Shown here piece by piece: positions 26,119-34,495 of a stretch of DNA of 64,000 nt (within the stretch, counting starts at the first letter, position 1; each line of letters opens with the position of its first letter). The notes beneath the pieces are model-generated. The model made no database searches. It had not been told where the DNA came from and worked only from the letters and a program-made list of their open reading frames with translations. The DNA is from Streptomyces gossypii. Lineage in GTDB: Bacteria > Actinomycetota > Actinomycetes > Streptomycetales > Streptomycetaceae. The translations under genes were made by a program, and so were the position numbers. The DNA lies in assembly GCF_025165795.1 (NCBI RefSeq), contig NZ_JAJAGO010000005.1, forward strand, positions 248,001-312,000, in the 5' to 3' direction.

Positions 26119-26535
26119 GTGACACAGCAGCGACTCAACATGGACTGGATACTCAAGGACCTGGCAGCCGGCGTCCCCCAGACGCGTCATGTGGTGGTGC
26201 TGTCCTCGGACGGTCTGTGCATCGCCCAGTTCAGTACGGACGGGGAAGAGGACGGCACCGCCGACCGGCTCGCGGCGGCCTGTGCCGGGCTGCAGAGCCT
26301 CTCGGCCGCCATCGCCACCGAGTTCCCGCACGGTGACGGCCAGATGCGGCTTGTCGTGATCGAGGTCTCCGGCGGCTTCTTCTACCTGATGGCGGCCGGC
26401 GCCGGTGCCTATCTTGCGGTACTGGCCGACAGCGGGGTGGACGCCGGGCTGATGGGGCAGCGCATGCGGGACCTGGTGGCGCGCATCGGTGAGCACCTCA
26501 GCAGCCCGCCGCGTGCCGACGAGCAGGACACGTGA
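26119..26535 (+). CDS. cvnB: Roadblock/LC7 protein CvnB
   Basis: 138-residue roadblock/LC7-domain protein (MDWILKDLAAGVPQTRHVVVLSSDGL..., then DRLAAACAGLQSLS). In conservons CvnB works with the CvnD GTPase, in the manner of MglB-type partners. The GTG at 26119 comes 3 nt after the cvnA stop. The end overlaps cvnC by 4 nt (GTGA). Confidence 0.93.
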   Translation: MTQQRLNMDWILKDLAAGVPQTRHVVVLSSDGLCIAQFSTDGEEDGTADRLAAACAGLQSLSAAIATEFPHGDGQMRLVVIEVSGGFFYLMAAGAGAYLAVLADSGVDAGLMGQRMRDLVARIGEHLSSPPRADEQDT

Positions 26536-26918
26536 GCGGAGGCGACCCCCCGCGGTACCAGGGACAGGGAAAGGGCCAGGGGATCGAAGGCGGCCCCGAA
26601 CGGCTCTATGTGGTCACGGCGGGCCGCGACAGAGCGGCCGAACCGGTCCCCCTGGACCTGGTGACGCTGATCGTCTCCCGTGGTAAGCCCGCGAGGGGGA
26701 TGCAGCCCGAGCACGCCGCCATCCTCCGGATGTGCACGCGGCCGCTGTCCTTGGTCGAGATCTCGGCGTACACGGGGCTCCCCGCCAGCACGGTCTCCGT
26801 CCTGCTCACGGATCTGGTGGACGGGGGACAGGTGGAGACACGGGCTCCGGTCCCGGCGGCCGAGCTGCCCGACCCGAAACTTCTGGAAGCGGTGATGGAT
26901 GGACTTCGCAAACTCTGA
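26532..26918 (+). CDS. cvnC: DUF742 protein CvnC
   Basis: 128 residues of the DUF742 family. It shows RLYVVTAGRDRA near the N-terminus and a winged-helix-like half (HAAILRMCTRPLSLVEISAY, then LPASTVSVLLTDLVDGGQV). GTG start overlaps the cvnB stop; the end overlaps cvnD by 20 nt. Role within the conservon complex is not well defined. Confidence 0.92.
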   Translation: MSGGDPPRYQGQGKGQGIEGGPERLYVVTAGRDRAAEPVPLDLVTLIVSRGKPARGMQPEHAAILRMCTRPLSLVEISAYTGLPASTVSVLLTDLVDGGQVETRAPVPAAELPDPKLLEAVMDGLRKL

Positions 26919-27525
26919 GGCGGCGGCCGGACCTCAGGCCGGGGATGCCCTGCCGGCTTCGGCCCGGTCAGCGGTGAAGGTCGTCGTCGTGGGCGGCTTC
27001 GGGGTCGGGAAGACCACCCTGGTCGGCGCGGTGAGTGAGATCAGGCCGCTCACCACCGAGGAGACGATGACGCAGGCCGGTGCCGGGGTCGACAGCCTCG
27101 TCGGAGCGGAACACAAGACCGAGACGACCGTGGCGATGGACTTCGGACGGATCAGCATCGACGAACGGCTGGTCCTCTACCTCTTCGGCACGCCCGGGCA
27201 GGAGCGCTTCTGGTTCCTGTGGAAGGGGCTGTTCGAAGGGGCCCTGGGTGCGGTCGTCCTGATCGACACCCGGCGGCTGGAGATCAGTTTCAGCGTGGTC
27301 AACCGGCTGGAGGAGCGGGGGGTGCCGTTCGTCATCGCCGTCAACAACTTCCCCGACAGCCCCTGCCACCCCATGTCCGACATCCGGGCGGCGCTGGACC
27401 TTCCCGACCACGTACCGATGGTGACCTGCGACGCCCGCGACCGGTCCTCCAGCCGCGACGTCCTGATGGCCCTGATGCGCTACCTCCACTCCCTGACCAC
27501 CGCGCCCCGGAGCGACAGTGACTGA
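26899..27525 (+). CDS. cvnD: Conservon GTPase CvnD
   Basis: 208-residue small GTPase of the conservon/MglA-like type. The P-loop is GGFGVGKTTLVGAV, the switch II region LFGTPGQERFWFLW, and the base-recognition motif is NNFP rather than NKxD, usual for this family. It starts inside cvnC and its stop overlaps the P450 start by 8 nt, so all five genes form one translation-coupled unit. Confidence 0.93.
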   Translation: MDFANSEAAAGPQAGDALPASARSAVKVVVVGGFGVGKTTLVGAVSEIRPLTTEETMTQAGAGVDSLVGAEHKTETTVAMDFGRISIDERLVLYLFGTPGQERFWFLWKGLFEGALGAVVLIDTRRLEISFSVVNRLEERGVPFVIAVNNFPDSPCHPMSDIRAALDLPDHVPMVTCDARDRSSSRDVLMALMRYLHSLTTAPRSDSD

Positions 27526-29104
27526 CACCCCGGCCGAACCCGGCCCCGACACCCCCGGGCCCACGGACGACACACCCGGTCCGCCGCCGGGCTGCCCCGC
27601 ACACGCAGGACACCCGGCACCCGCCGCAGAACCGGCACCCGCCGCAGGCCCGGCACCCGCGTCCGGCGGTGCCCCCGACGGCCTGGTGAACCTGTTCGCC
27701 GCCGAGGCGGTGGCCGACCCGAGGGCCACCTACGAGAGGCTGCGGGCCGAGCACGGTCCGGTGGCGCCCGTCCTGCTCGCCGACGATCTCCCCGCCTGGC
27801 TCGTGCTCGGCTACCGCGAGAACCTGGAGGTCGCCCGTACGCCCTCCCGCTTCACCCGTGACTCCCGCGTCTGGCGGCTCTTCCAGGAGGGCCGGGTCCC
27901 GGCGACCTCACCCCTGCTGCCGATGACCGACTGGAAGCCGCTGTGCCGCTTCGTCGACGGTGAGGACCACCGGCGGCTGCGCTCGGCGATCAACGACAGC
28001 ATCGGCCGCTTCAACCGCCGTGGCATCCGGCGCCATGTCACCCGCTTCGCCGACCAGCTGATCGACGGCCTCTCCGGCAACGGCGAGGCCGATCTGGTCG
28101 CCGAGTTCATCGAGCATCTGCCCATGCTCGTGATGACGCAGCTGCTCGGCATCCCCGAGGAGGACGGCCCGCGACTCGTCGACGCCTCCCGCGATCTGAT
28201 GAACGGCGCGAGTACCGCGGTCGAGAGCAACGAGTACCTCGTAGAGACGCTGCGTTCGCTGGTGGCGCGCAAGCGGATCTCGCCGGGCAACGACCTCGCG
28301 TCCTGGCTCATCGGCCATCCCGAGGAACTCAGCGACACGGAGGTGATGCAGCACCTGCGGGTCATCCTCGTCATCACGAACGAGACGACGATCAGCCTGA
28401 TCGCGAGCACACTGCGGATGGTGTTCACCGACCTCCGGTTCCGCGCCTCGCTGACGGGCGGTCACATGACGCTGCCGGACGCGGTCGAGCAAGTCCTGTG
28501 GGAAGAGCCGCCGTTCCTGACCCTGCCCGGCCGATGGGCCACCGGGGACACCGAGGTCGGCGGTCAGAGGATCAAGGCGGGAGACCTGCTGCTGCTGGGC
28601 ATCGCGGCGGGAAACGTGGACCCGGCGATCCGGCCCGACCGCAACACGCCCATGCACGGCAACCGTTCGCACCTCACGTTCGGCGGCGGCGCGCACGAGT
28701 GTCCGGGCCAGGACATCAGCCGCGCCATCGCGGACACCGGCATCGACACCCTGCTGATGCGCCTGCCCGATCTGCGGATGACCGTGGAGGAGGAAGAACT
28801 GCGCTGGAACCAGGCCTGGGTGACCCGCCACCTGGCCGCCCTGCCCGTGGAGTTCACCCCCGTGCCACCGAAGGACCGGTCACGGCCCGGCGCGAGGAAG
28901 GACGCCTCTGCAACCCAAGCCCCTCTGCCGTCCGCCACACCTCCGTCCGCCATACCTCCGTCCGCCATACCTCCGTCCGCCGCGCTGCCACCGGCGGTCC
29001 GGGCACCCGAGGGTGCCGCTCCAGCGGGGGCGGCGACTCCGGCTTCCCCGCCGGGCGCTCCGCGGGGCTGGGCCTCGGTGCGACGCCGCCTCCTGCGGCG
29101 CTGA
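27518..29104 (+). CDS. Conservon-linked cytochrome P450, CYP157-like
   Basis: 528 residues: a Pro/Ala-rich N-terminus (1-48), the P450 domain, and a ~70-residue Pro/Ala tail. The heme motif is FGGGAHECPGQ (about 388-398) and the I-helix segment is ITNETTIS. The K-helix ExxR motif that is nearly universal in P450s is replaced by EQVLW (about 324-328), the hallmark of Streptomyces CYP157 enzymes, which are found beside conservons. Start GTG at 27518 overlaps cvnD. The missing ExxR raises the question of whether it is catalytic with ordinary redox partners. No CYP154-type partner follows; the next gene is a MetE-like protein. Confidence 0.92.
   Translation: MTDTPAEPGPDTPGPTDDTPGPPPGCPAHAGHPAPAAEPAPAAGPAPASGGAPDGLVNLFAAEAVADPRATYERLRAEHGPVAPVLLADDLPAWLVLGYRENLEVARTPSRFTRDSRVWRLFQEGRVPATSPLLPMTDWKPLCRFVDGEDHRRLRSAINDSIGRFNRRGIRRHVTRFADQLIDGLSGNGEADLVAEFIEHLPMLVMTQLLGIPEEDGPRLVDASRDLMNGASTAVESNEYLVETLRSLVARKRISPGNDLASWLIGHPEELSDTEVMQHLRVILVITNETTISLIASTLRMVFTDLRFRASLTGGHMTLPDAVEQVLWEEPPFLTLPGRWATGDTEVGGQRIKAGDLLLLGIAAGNVDPAIRPDRNTPMHGNRSHLTFGGGAHECPGQDISRAIADTGIDTLLMRLPDLRMTVEEEELRWNQAWVTRHLAALPVEFTPVPPKDRSRPGARKDASATQAPLPSATPPSAIPPSAIPPSAALPPAVRAPEGAAPAGAATPASPPGAPRGWASVRRRLLRR
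28925..28983. repeat. 15-bp tandem repeat in the P450 tail
   Basis: Four near-identical CCTCCGTCCGCCATA units encode PPSAI-type repeats in the disordered C-terminal tail. They are likely to vary in copy number between strains. Confidence 0.8.
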
Positions 29105-29272
29105 CCGGACTTGGCCGCGTTCCCTGGCGGGCTCCTCGGACGGGCTCCTCGGACGGGCGCCGCCACGCACTTACCCAAGGGGAGAGCCTCACGATTCGGG
29201 GTTGCCGGGGCTCCGATGGGCATCCTCTCCTGAGGCCCGGCACCGCGCAGGGGCGAATGACGGAGGTACTGG

Positions 29273-30367
29273 ATGCGGCGCAAGATCCATCTCGTCGGAA
29301 GCTTCCCTCCGGAGATCACCGGGCGGGAGCCGCGCGAGGCGTGGGCCTGGGTGCGCGAGAACGTCGGCGACACCGAACTGCTGGCCTGGCCCTTCGACGA
29401 CGACCCCCGCTGGATCGTGCGCTACATGCAGGGCCTCGACGAGCGGGGGACCGTCCGGGCGATAAGGGGCGGTGACTTCTCCGACTACGACTCCGTCCCG
29501 ATCTACCGACTGGCCGGAGAGGAACGGCCCGGCCCGGCGATGATGCGCGATGATGCGCGCGCCGACCGGGCCCGCGAACTGGTGGGGGACTACCGGCGTT
29601 CGGACACCGGAGGTGCCCCCGTCCAGCTCTCCCGGCCCAACCCGCTGGACCTCGGTCTGATGACCATGGTGGGCAAGCCGCAGCTGCGTCATGCACTGCG
29701 GACCCTGCGGGGCACATTCCTGATGCTGGGTCAGCTTCCCACGCTGAACCGGGCGGCCCGGCAGGAGATACGCCACGCGGCACGGCTGGCCCGGGAACAT
29801 GATGTGCCCGTGGTCTGGCAGTTGGAGACCCCTGCGGTGCTCTACGCGCTGAACCTCCTGCCCCCGCCCCTGCGTCCGGTGGCCGCCCGGCTGCTGGCCC
29901 GCCAGGTCGCCGGTGTCCTCGCGCTGATTCCGCGCGAGTCCGCCGTGCTGCACCTGTGCTACGGCGGGCTGGGGCGCGCCGAACTCATAGCGCCGCGCAG
30001 CACCCGGCCCGCGGTGATCTTTCTCAACGCGCTCGCCCGCCGCCTGAGACGTCAGAAGAGGCCCCTGCCTCCGGTCCATATCCCGTTCGCCTACGGGACC
30101 AGGCCACCGCCGACGCTGGCGCACCCTTACGCTCCGCTGAAGGATCTCGACCCAAAGTGGCGCCTGATCGCCGGAGTGGCCGACGAGAACGACCCGGGCG
30201 CGTCGCACACCGCCCTGGACCTCGTGGAGAAGCACTCCGGGCGACAGGCCGAGGCGGTGGCCACCGCCTGCGGACTGGGCCGGCACAGCGAACCCGCGGC
30301 CCGGAAGGCGCTGGCCCTGCTGGCTGAGCTGGCCGGGAAGAGCACAGCCGCTGCGGGCCCGTACTAG
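29273..30367 (+). CDS. MetE/UROD-superfamily TIM-barrel-like protein
   Basis: 364 residues. Features recall the cobalamin-independent methionine synthase (MetE)/uroporphyrinogen decarboxylase superfamily: HLVGSFPPE at the N-terminus, PVVWQLETPAVL mid-way, LHLCYGG (an H-x-C zinc-ligand pattern), and a late ATACGLGR with the usual final Cys. The protein is much shorter than MetE and lacks its N-terminal domain, so a different methyl or alkyl transfer is likely. GGAGG 7 nt before the ATG. It lies 168 bp after the P450 gene on the same strand and may act in its pathway. Superfamily assignment is moderate; substrate unknown. Confidence 0.65.
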   Translation: MRRKIHLVGSFPPEITGREPREAWAWVRENVGDTELLAWPFDDDPRWIVRYMQGLDERGTVRAIRGGDFSDYDSVPIYRLAGEERPGPAMMRDDARADRARELVGDYRRSDTGGAPVQLSRPNPLDLGLMTMVGKPQLRHALRTLRGTFLMLGQLPTLNRAARQEIRHAARLAREHDVPVVWQLETPAVLYALNLLPPPLRPVAARLLARQVAGVLALIPRESAVLHLCYGGLGRAELIAPRSTRPAVIFLNALARRLRRQKRPLPPVHIPFAYGTRPPPTLAHPYAPLKDLDPKWRLIAGVADENDPGASHTALDLVEKHSGRQAEAVATACGLGRHSEPAARKALALLAELAGKSTAAAGPY

Positions 30368-30436
30368 GTGGTGCTGGAGAAGTCCCGCCTGTCTCGCCCT
30401 CCGGGCGGCCGGCGCTACTTCTCCAGCACGCCCTAG
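30364..30436. terminator. Bidirectional terminator / 73-bp palindromic element
   Basis: A 20-bp inverted repeat (18 of 20 matching, CTAGG...GTGCTGGAGAAGT) encloses an inner CGCCC-TCC-GGGCG hairpin. It begins and ends with CTAG, and the TAG stops of both convergent genes lie inside the outer arms. Either a shared terminator or a small inverted-repeat element that donates both stop codons. Confidence 0.75.
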
Positions 30437-30879
30437 AGATCAGCCCACACCAGGCGCCCCTCCGAGCCGGTACGGGTACCCCAGGCGCTGCTGAGTCCGT
30501 CGACTATCAGCAGCCCGCGCCCTGTCTCCTCCAGGTCCGCCACCGCCTGGTCCCGGGCCGGGCGGGGGCGCGGCACGGTGGTGCCCGGTCCGCTCCACAC
30601 CCGGAGCTGGACGTCTCCCTCTGGACGCCGTCGCAGATGACACCGCACCTCCGGGCCTCTGCCGTGCAGTACCGCGTTGGTGACCAGCTCGGTGGTCAGC
30701 AGGGCGGCGGTCTCGGTCCGCTCTCCCGGCTCCCCCCACCGGGCCATCGTCGAACGGGCGTGCTGCCGGGCCTGTCGCACGCCCTCGGGGGTACAGGGCA
30801 CCAGGCAGCCGTTCGGAGTATGCGTGTCCGGCAAGTGGCTGATACCGGCATCCGCCTCACTCGTATCAAAGTCACACAT
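30433..30879 (-). CDS. RsbW-like ATP-binding regulatory protein
   Basis: 148-residue HATPase_c anti-sigma-factor-type protein. It has an N-box ALLTTELVTNAVLHG and the G-box region GRGLLIVDGLSSAWG. Streptomyces has dozens of these, often paired with a DUF5753 helix-turn-helix gene as here (divergent, 62 bp between starts). It is probably a kinase/anti-sigma-like switch working with that partner. No SpoIIAA-type antagonist gene is adjacent. Confidence 0.88.
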   Translation of the reverse strand: MCDFDTSEADAGISHLPDTHTPNGCLVPCTPEGVRQARQHARSTMARWGEPGERTETAALLTTELVTNAVLHGRGPEVRCHLRRRPEGDVQLRVWSGPGTTVPRPRPARDQAVADLEETGRGLLIVDGLSSAWGTRTGSEGRLVWADL

Positions 30880-30941
30880 AATGCCACTATGGGTGTGATG
30901 GGCAGATTCTGCAATTCACGCAATCAGGGGAGCGGGATCGG

Positions 30942-31778
30942 ATGAGAGCGAGATCCGGCCCTACGGTGGCGCACCGGGTCCTGGCTACCCGCCTGCGTGT
31001 GCTGCGCGAGGGCGCCGGGCTCACCCTGGGGCAGGCCGCCGGCGCGCTGGGATCGCATCCGGCGACCGTACGGAGGATCGAGCGTGCCGAGACGGGGCTG
31101 GACGCCGGGCAGGTCCAGCTGCTGCTGGCCCGCTACCGGGTAACGCAGGCGGAGACCGAGCGCATCCTCACCAGCCTGGCGGAGGCGAATCTGCCCGGCT
31201 GGTGGCACCGGTACCGCGAGGTGATGGACGCCGCCCAGCAGGAGTGGATCGGCACCGAGTCCTCCGCGAGCGTGGTGCGGGTGTGGCATCCCGCGCTGAT
31301 CCCGGATCTGCTCCAGACCCCGGCCTACGCCGCCGCCGTTCAACTGCTGCGGCATCCGGGCCGTCCGCCGGGGCACCGCGACCTGGCGGTGGAGCTGCTC
31401 CAGCAGCGGCAGGCCCGTCTGGCGGAGCGTTCCGCACCGCTGTGGGTGCTGATTCCCGAGGCCGCGCTGCACACCGAGGTCGGGGGCGTCACGGTGATGC
31501 GCGAGCAGCTCGCCTCACTGCGGTCCGCCGCCGCACGGCCCGGCTGCACCGTGCAGGTCAGCCCGCTGGCCGCCCCGCCGCACGCGCTGACCGGCACACC
31601 CCCGCTGAGCGTGCTGCGCCTCCCGGCACCCGAGATCGGCGACCTGGCCGTACTGGAGATCGCCCCCGGCCGTACCGAGGTGAGCGACGATCCCGTCGGT
31701 GTCGGACGCTGCCGCGTGGCACTGGACACGGCGTGTGCCGCCGTCCCCCACCCGGACACCCCGCTGCCCGTCCCCTGA
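30942..31778 (+). CDS. XRE-family helix-turn-helix regulator with DUF5753 domain
   Basis: 278 residues. An N-terminal helix-turn-helix (LRVLREGAGLTLGQAAGALG, then SHPATVRRIERAETG, about 18-55) is followed by the DUF5753 sensor/effector domain (about 90-265, with the typical VWHPALIPDLLQTPAYA entry). This family includes WhiJ-like regulators that pair with small partners to control development and antibiotic genes. The AGGGGAGCGG upstream region gives a reasonable ribosome site. It is divergent from the RsbW-like gene. Confidence 0.9.
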   Translation: MRARSGPTVAHRVLATRLRVLREGAGLTLGQAAGALGSHPATVRRIERAETGLDAGQVQLLLARYRVTQAETERILTSLAEANLPGWWHRYREVMDAAQQEWIGTESSASVVRVWHPALIPDLLQTPAYAAAVQLLRHPGRPPGHRDLAVELLQQRQARLAERSAPLWVLIPEAALHTEVGGVTVMREQLASLRSAAARPGCTVQVSPLAAPPHALTGTPPLSVLRLPAPEIGDLAVLEIAPGRTEVSDDPVGVGRCRVALDTACAAVPHPDTPLPVP

Positions 31779-31803
31779 GGGAAGGAGCCGTGATGGCAGC
31801 GGT

Positions 31804-32240
31804 TCATCCCTTCATGGCTCCCTGGAGCAGCCCCGCGACGAAGCTGCGCCGGAAGAGCAGGTAGACCACCGTGATCGGCAGCATCACGATGATGGTGCCC
31901 GCCGCCAGCGTCGGCACATCGGTGCTGTTCTGCCCGACGAAGAAGCCCAGCCCGGCCGGAGCCGTACGCATGCTCGCGTCCTGGATCAGGACCAGGACCA
32001 GCGGGAACTGGTTCCAGGACCACATGAAGACCAGCACCCCGAGGGTCATCAGGGAGGGCCGGGCCAGCGGCAGCAGCACGCGGAAGAGGACCGTGCCGGA
32101 CGAGGCGCCGTCGATGCGGGCCGCCTCCACCAGTGAGGGCGGGGTGCTGCGGAAGTGGGTCCGCATCTCCCTCGTGGTGGCGAAGTAGCGCGAGGCGGTG
32201 GAGCGCGAGACGGTCCCGCCCGTGCTGTGCCGGGCCGAGC
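31804..32240 (-). pseudogene. Truncated MalG-type sugar ABC permease
   Basis: Only the C-terminal ~120 residues of a carbohydrate ABC permease remain. The EAA loop EAARIDGASSGTVLFRVLLP is followed by three hydrophobic segments and ends FVAGLLQGAMKG. Upstream of the ATG at 32166 the frame stays open for about 25 codons without permease-like sequence, and the first three or four membrane helices are missing. No binding protein, second permease or ATPase gene is near. It looks like debris from a recombination event whose breakpoint is beside the siderophore operon promoter. Confidence 0.7.
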
Positions 32241-32277
32241 TTGACGTTGATCAAATCTTTAACTTAGGGTCCCCTTG
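32241..32277 (+). promoter_or_regulatory. Iron-regulated promoter with DmdR/IdeR-like box
   Basis: TTGACG (32241-32246) and TAGGGT (32265-32270) at 18-nt spacing form the promoter. The overlapping TTAACTTAGGGTCCCCTTG (32259-32277) matches the Streptomyces iron-box consensus at about 13 of 19 positions. Iron-loaded DmdR repressor would be expected to block the operon when iron is plentiful. Confidence 0.7.
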
Positions 32278-32296
32278 CTAAGCGATTCTGCTTCGC

Positions 32297-32362
32297 GTCA
32301 CCCGCCTTCGCGGCCCGAGGCCGCGCAGTTCGTGCTGCGCGCGTCCGCCCCGGGCGGGTGAC
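32297..32362 (+). other. Structured leader RNA of the siderophore operon
   Basis: GTCACCCGCC (32297-32306) pairs perfectly with GGCGGGTGAC (32353-32362). Inside, CGCGGCC-CGA-GGCCGCG (32309-32325) forms one hairpin, and GCGCAG/CTGCGC (323-328 with 335-340 of the 32-kb block) an alternative one that shares three bases with it. The element sits between the promoter and the ribosome site. It may be a processing, stability or switching element; no known riboswitch class recognised. Confidence 0.55.
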
Positions 32363-32388
32363 AACTGGACAGGACAAGAGGATCTTTC

Positions 32389-33441
32389 ATGCTGCCCCTT
32401 TCAACTCGGCCGAGCCGTCGCGCTCTTACGGTGCCCGCTCTGACCGCGGCCCTGTGTCTCGTGCTCGGAGCGTGCGGCGCGGACGATGACAAGTCCTCCG
32501 ACTCCGGGTCCGGTACCGCGAAGTCCGGCGGGGCGTTCCCCGTCAGCATCAAGAGCGCGCTCGGCACGGCTGAGATCACCGAGCAGCCAGAACGCGTCGT
32601 CACCCTCGGCCAGGGCTCGGCCGAAACCGCGATCGCGCTGGGCCACACCCCGGTGGGCGTGGAGGAGTACGAGTGGGGCAGCGACAAGACCGGCTACCTG
32701 CCCTGGGTCCACGAGGCGGTGAAGAAGAAGGGCGACGACCTGCCCGAGCAGTTCACCGGAGGCGAGGAACTCGACATCGAGGCCATCACCGAACTCGAAC
32801 CGGACGTCATCCTCGCCCCGTGGTCCGGCGTGACCGAGAAGCAGTACGACATCCTCAAGGACATCGCCCCCACGGTCGCCTACCCGGACAAGGCGTGGAG
32901 CACCAACTGGGACCAGCAGATCAAGATCATCGCCAAGGCGCTCGGGCAGCCGAAGGACGGCGCGAAGCTGATCAGCAAGATCGAGAAGCAGTTCGCCGCC
33001 GCGGCCAAGACCCGCCCCGACTACGAGAAGTACACCTTCTCCTACATCTACAACACCGGCCCCGGCACGCTCGGCGTCTTCCGCTCCGAGGAGCAGCGGT
33101 CCGAGATGGTCTCCTCGCTCGGCCTGAAGACCGACCCCGTCGTGGACACCTTCAAGGAGACCGACGGCACGGACTCCGCTCTCATCGGCCTGGAGAACGG
33201 CAACAAGCTCAACAAGAGCGACCTGATCTTCACCTTCTACAGCGACGAGAAGTCCCGCAAGCAGATCGAGGGGCAGAAGCTGTACAAGGCGATCCCGGCC
33301 ATCGACAAGGGAGCCGTCGTCGCGGGCCGCGACAACCCTTTCGTCACGGCCTCCTCGATGATCAACCCGCTGACCGTGCCGTGGAGCATCGAGCGCTACC
33401 TGCCGATGATCGACGACGCCATCGCCAAGGCCGAGAAGTAG
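32389..33441 (+). CDS. Iron-siderophore ABC transporter substrate-binding lipoprotein
   Basis: 350-residue class III (FecB/FepB-like) binding protein. The signal peptide ends in the lipobox LVLGAC (Cys29), followed by an acidic linker. The fold begins ERVVTLGQGSAETAIALG and contains the family's LEPDVILAPWSGV segment and long connecting helix. AAGAGGA ribosome site. First gene of a four-gene uptake operon under the iron box. It binds the ferric siderophore outside the membrane and delivers it to the two permeases. Which siderophore cannot be told; no synthetase gene is in the window. Confidence 0.93.
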   Translation: MLPLSTRPSRRALTVPALTAALCLVLGACGADDDKSSDSGSGTAKSGGAFPVSIKSALGTAEITEQPERVVTLGQGSAETAIALGHTPVGVEEYEWGSDKTGYLPWVHEAVKKKGDDLPEQFTGGEELDIEAITELEPDVILAPWSGVTEKQYDILKDIAPTVAYPDKAWSTNWDQQIKIIAKALGQPKDGAKLISKIEKQFAAAAKTRPDYEKYTFSYIYNTGPGTLGVFRSEEQRSEMVSSLGLKTDPVVDTFKETDGTDSALIGLENGNKLNKSDLIFTFYSDEKSRKQIEGQKLYKAIPAIDKGAVVAGRDNPFVTASSMINPLTVPWSIERYLPMIDDAIAKAEK

Positions 33442-33457
33442 GACGCGGTCCGGCCGG

Positions 33458-34495
33458 ATGACCACTTCCGTGGACCACCGCCCCGGCGGCGCCGCTGCCC
33501 CGCGCACCGGTGCCGCCCGGGCGGCGCTCTGCCTGACCGGCGCGCTCGTGCTGCTCGTCCTCGCGGCCTTCGCGAGCGTCATGTTCGGCAACCTGAGCAC
33601 CTCCTTCGGCGAGGTCCTCGACGCCCTCGCCGGCGACGGCGACCCGTACCTGCGCACCGTCATCGAGAGCCGCTACCCGCGGACCGTGCTGGGCGTGCTC
33701 GCCGGGGCGTGCCTCGCCGTGGCCGGCACCCTCATGCAGGGCGTCACTCGCAACCCGCTGGCCGATCCCGGACTGCTGGGCATCAACGCGGGTGCCTCCG
33801 CGAGCATCGTCGCGGGGACCGCCTTCTTCGGCGCCTCCGGACAGTCCGACACCGTGTGGTGGGCGCTGCCCGGCGCGCTGCTCGCCGGCCTCCTCGTCCA
33901 TGTCATCGGGGCGGCGGGAGCCAACACCGGCCTGGTGCGGCTCGTCCTGGCCGGAGCGGTGCTGACGGCCGTCCTCACCGCCTTCATCCAGGCCGTCACG
34001 CTCAGCCGCCCCAAGGTGTTCGACAGCTACCGCTACTGGGTGGTCGGCGCGCTGGGCGGCCGGGGCTATGACGTCTTCTGGTCCGTGCTGCCCTTCGCCG
34101 CAGTCGGCCTGGCCGTCGCACTGCTGCTCGGCCCCGCACTGAACACCCTGGCGCTGGGCGACGAGGCCGCCGCCTCGCTGGGCACCAACGCCGCGCTCGT
34201 CCGCGGCGCGGGCTTCATGACCGCGACGGTGCTCAGCGCGGCCGCCACCGCGGCGGTCGGCCCCATCGCGTTCGTCGGACTCGCCGTTCCGCACATCGTG
34301 CGGGCCCTCGGAGGCGTGGACTTCCGCACACAGATCATGCTCTCGGCGCTGGCCGGTCCCGCGCTGCTGCTCATCGCGGACGTGATCGGCCGGGTCCTGC
34401 TGCGCCCGCAGGAACTCATGGTCGGCGTCGTCACGGCGTTCGTCGGCGCGCCCGCGCTGCTGTACGCCGTGCGCCGGATGAAGGGCACCGCATGA
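33458..34495 (+). CDS. FecCD-family siderophore permease 1
   Basis: 345 residues with about nine to ten membrane helices, the FecCD/BtuC type. It has the family segments RYPRTVLGVLAGACLAVAG, QGVTRNPLADPGLLGINAGA and GPIAFVGLAVPHIVR. The ATG is 17 bp after the binding-protein stop. Its last 4 nt overlap the second permease (ATGA). It forms the heterodimeric channel with that neighbour. Confidence 0.94.
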   Translation: MTTSVDHRPGGAAAPRTGAARAALCLTGALVLLVLAAFASVMFGNLSTSFGEVLDALAGDGDPYLRTVIESRYPRTVLGVLAGACLAVAGTLMQGVTRNPLADPGLLGINAGASASIVAGTAFFGASGQSDTVWWALPGALLAGLLVHVIGAAGANTGLVRLVLAGAVLTAVLTAFIQAVTLSRPKVFDSYRYWVVGALGGRGYDVFWSVLPFAAVGLAVALLLGPALNTLALGDEAAASLGTNAALVRGAGFMTATVLSAAATAAVGPIAFVGLAVPHIVRALGGVDFRTQIMLSALAGPALLLIADVIGRVLLRPQELMVGVVTAFVGAPALLYAVRRMKGTA

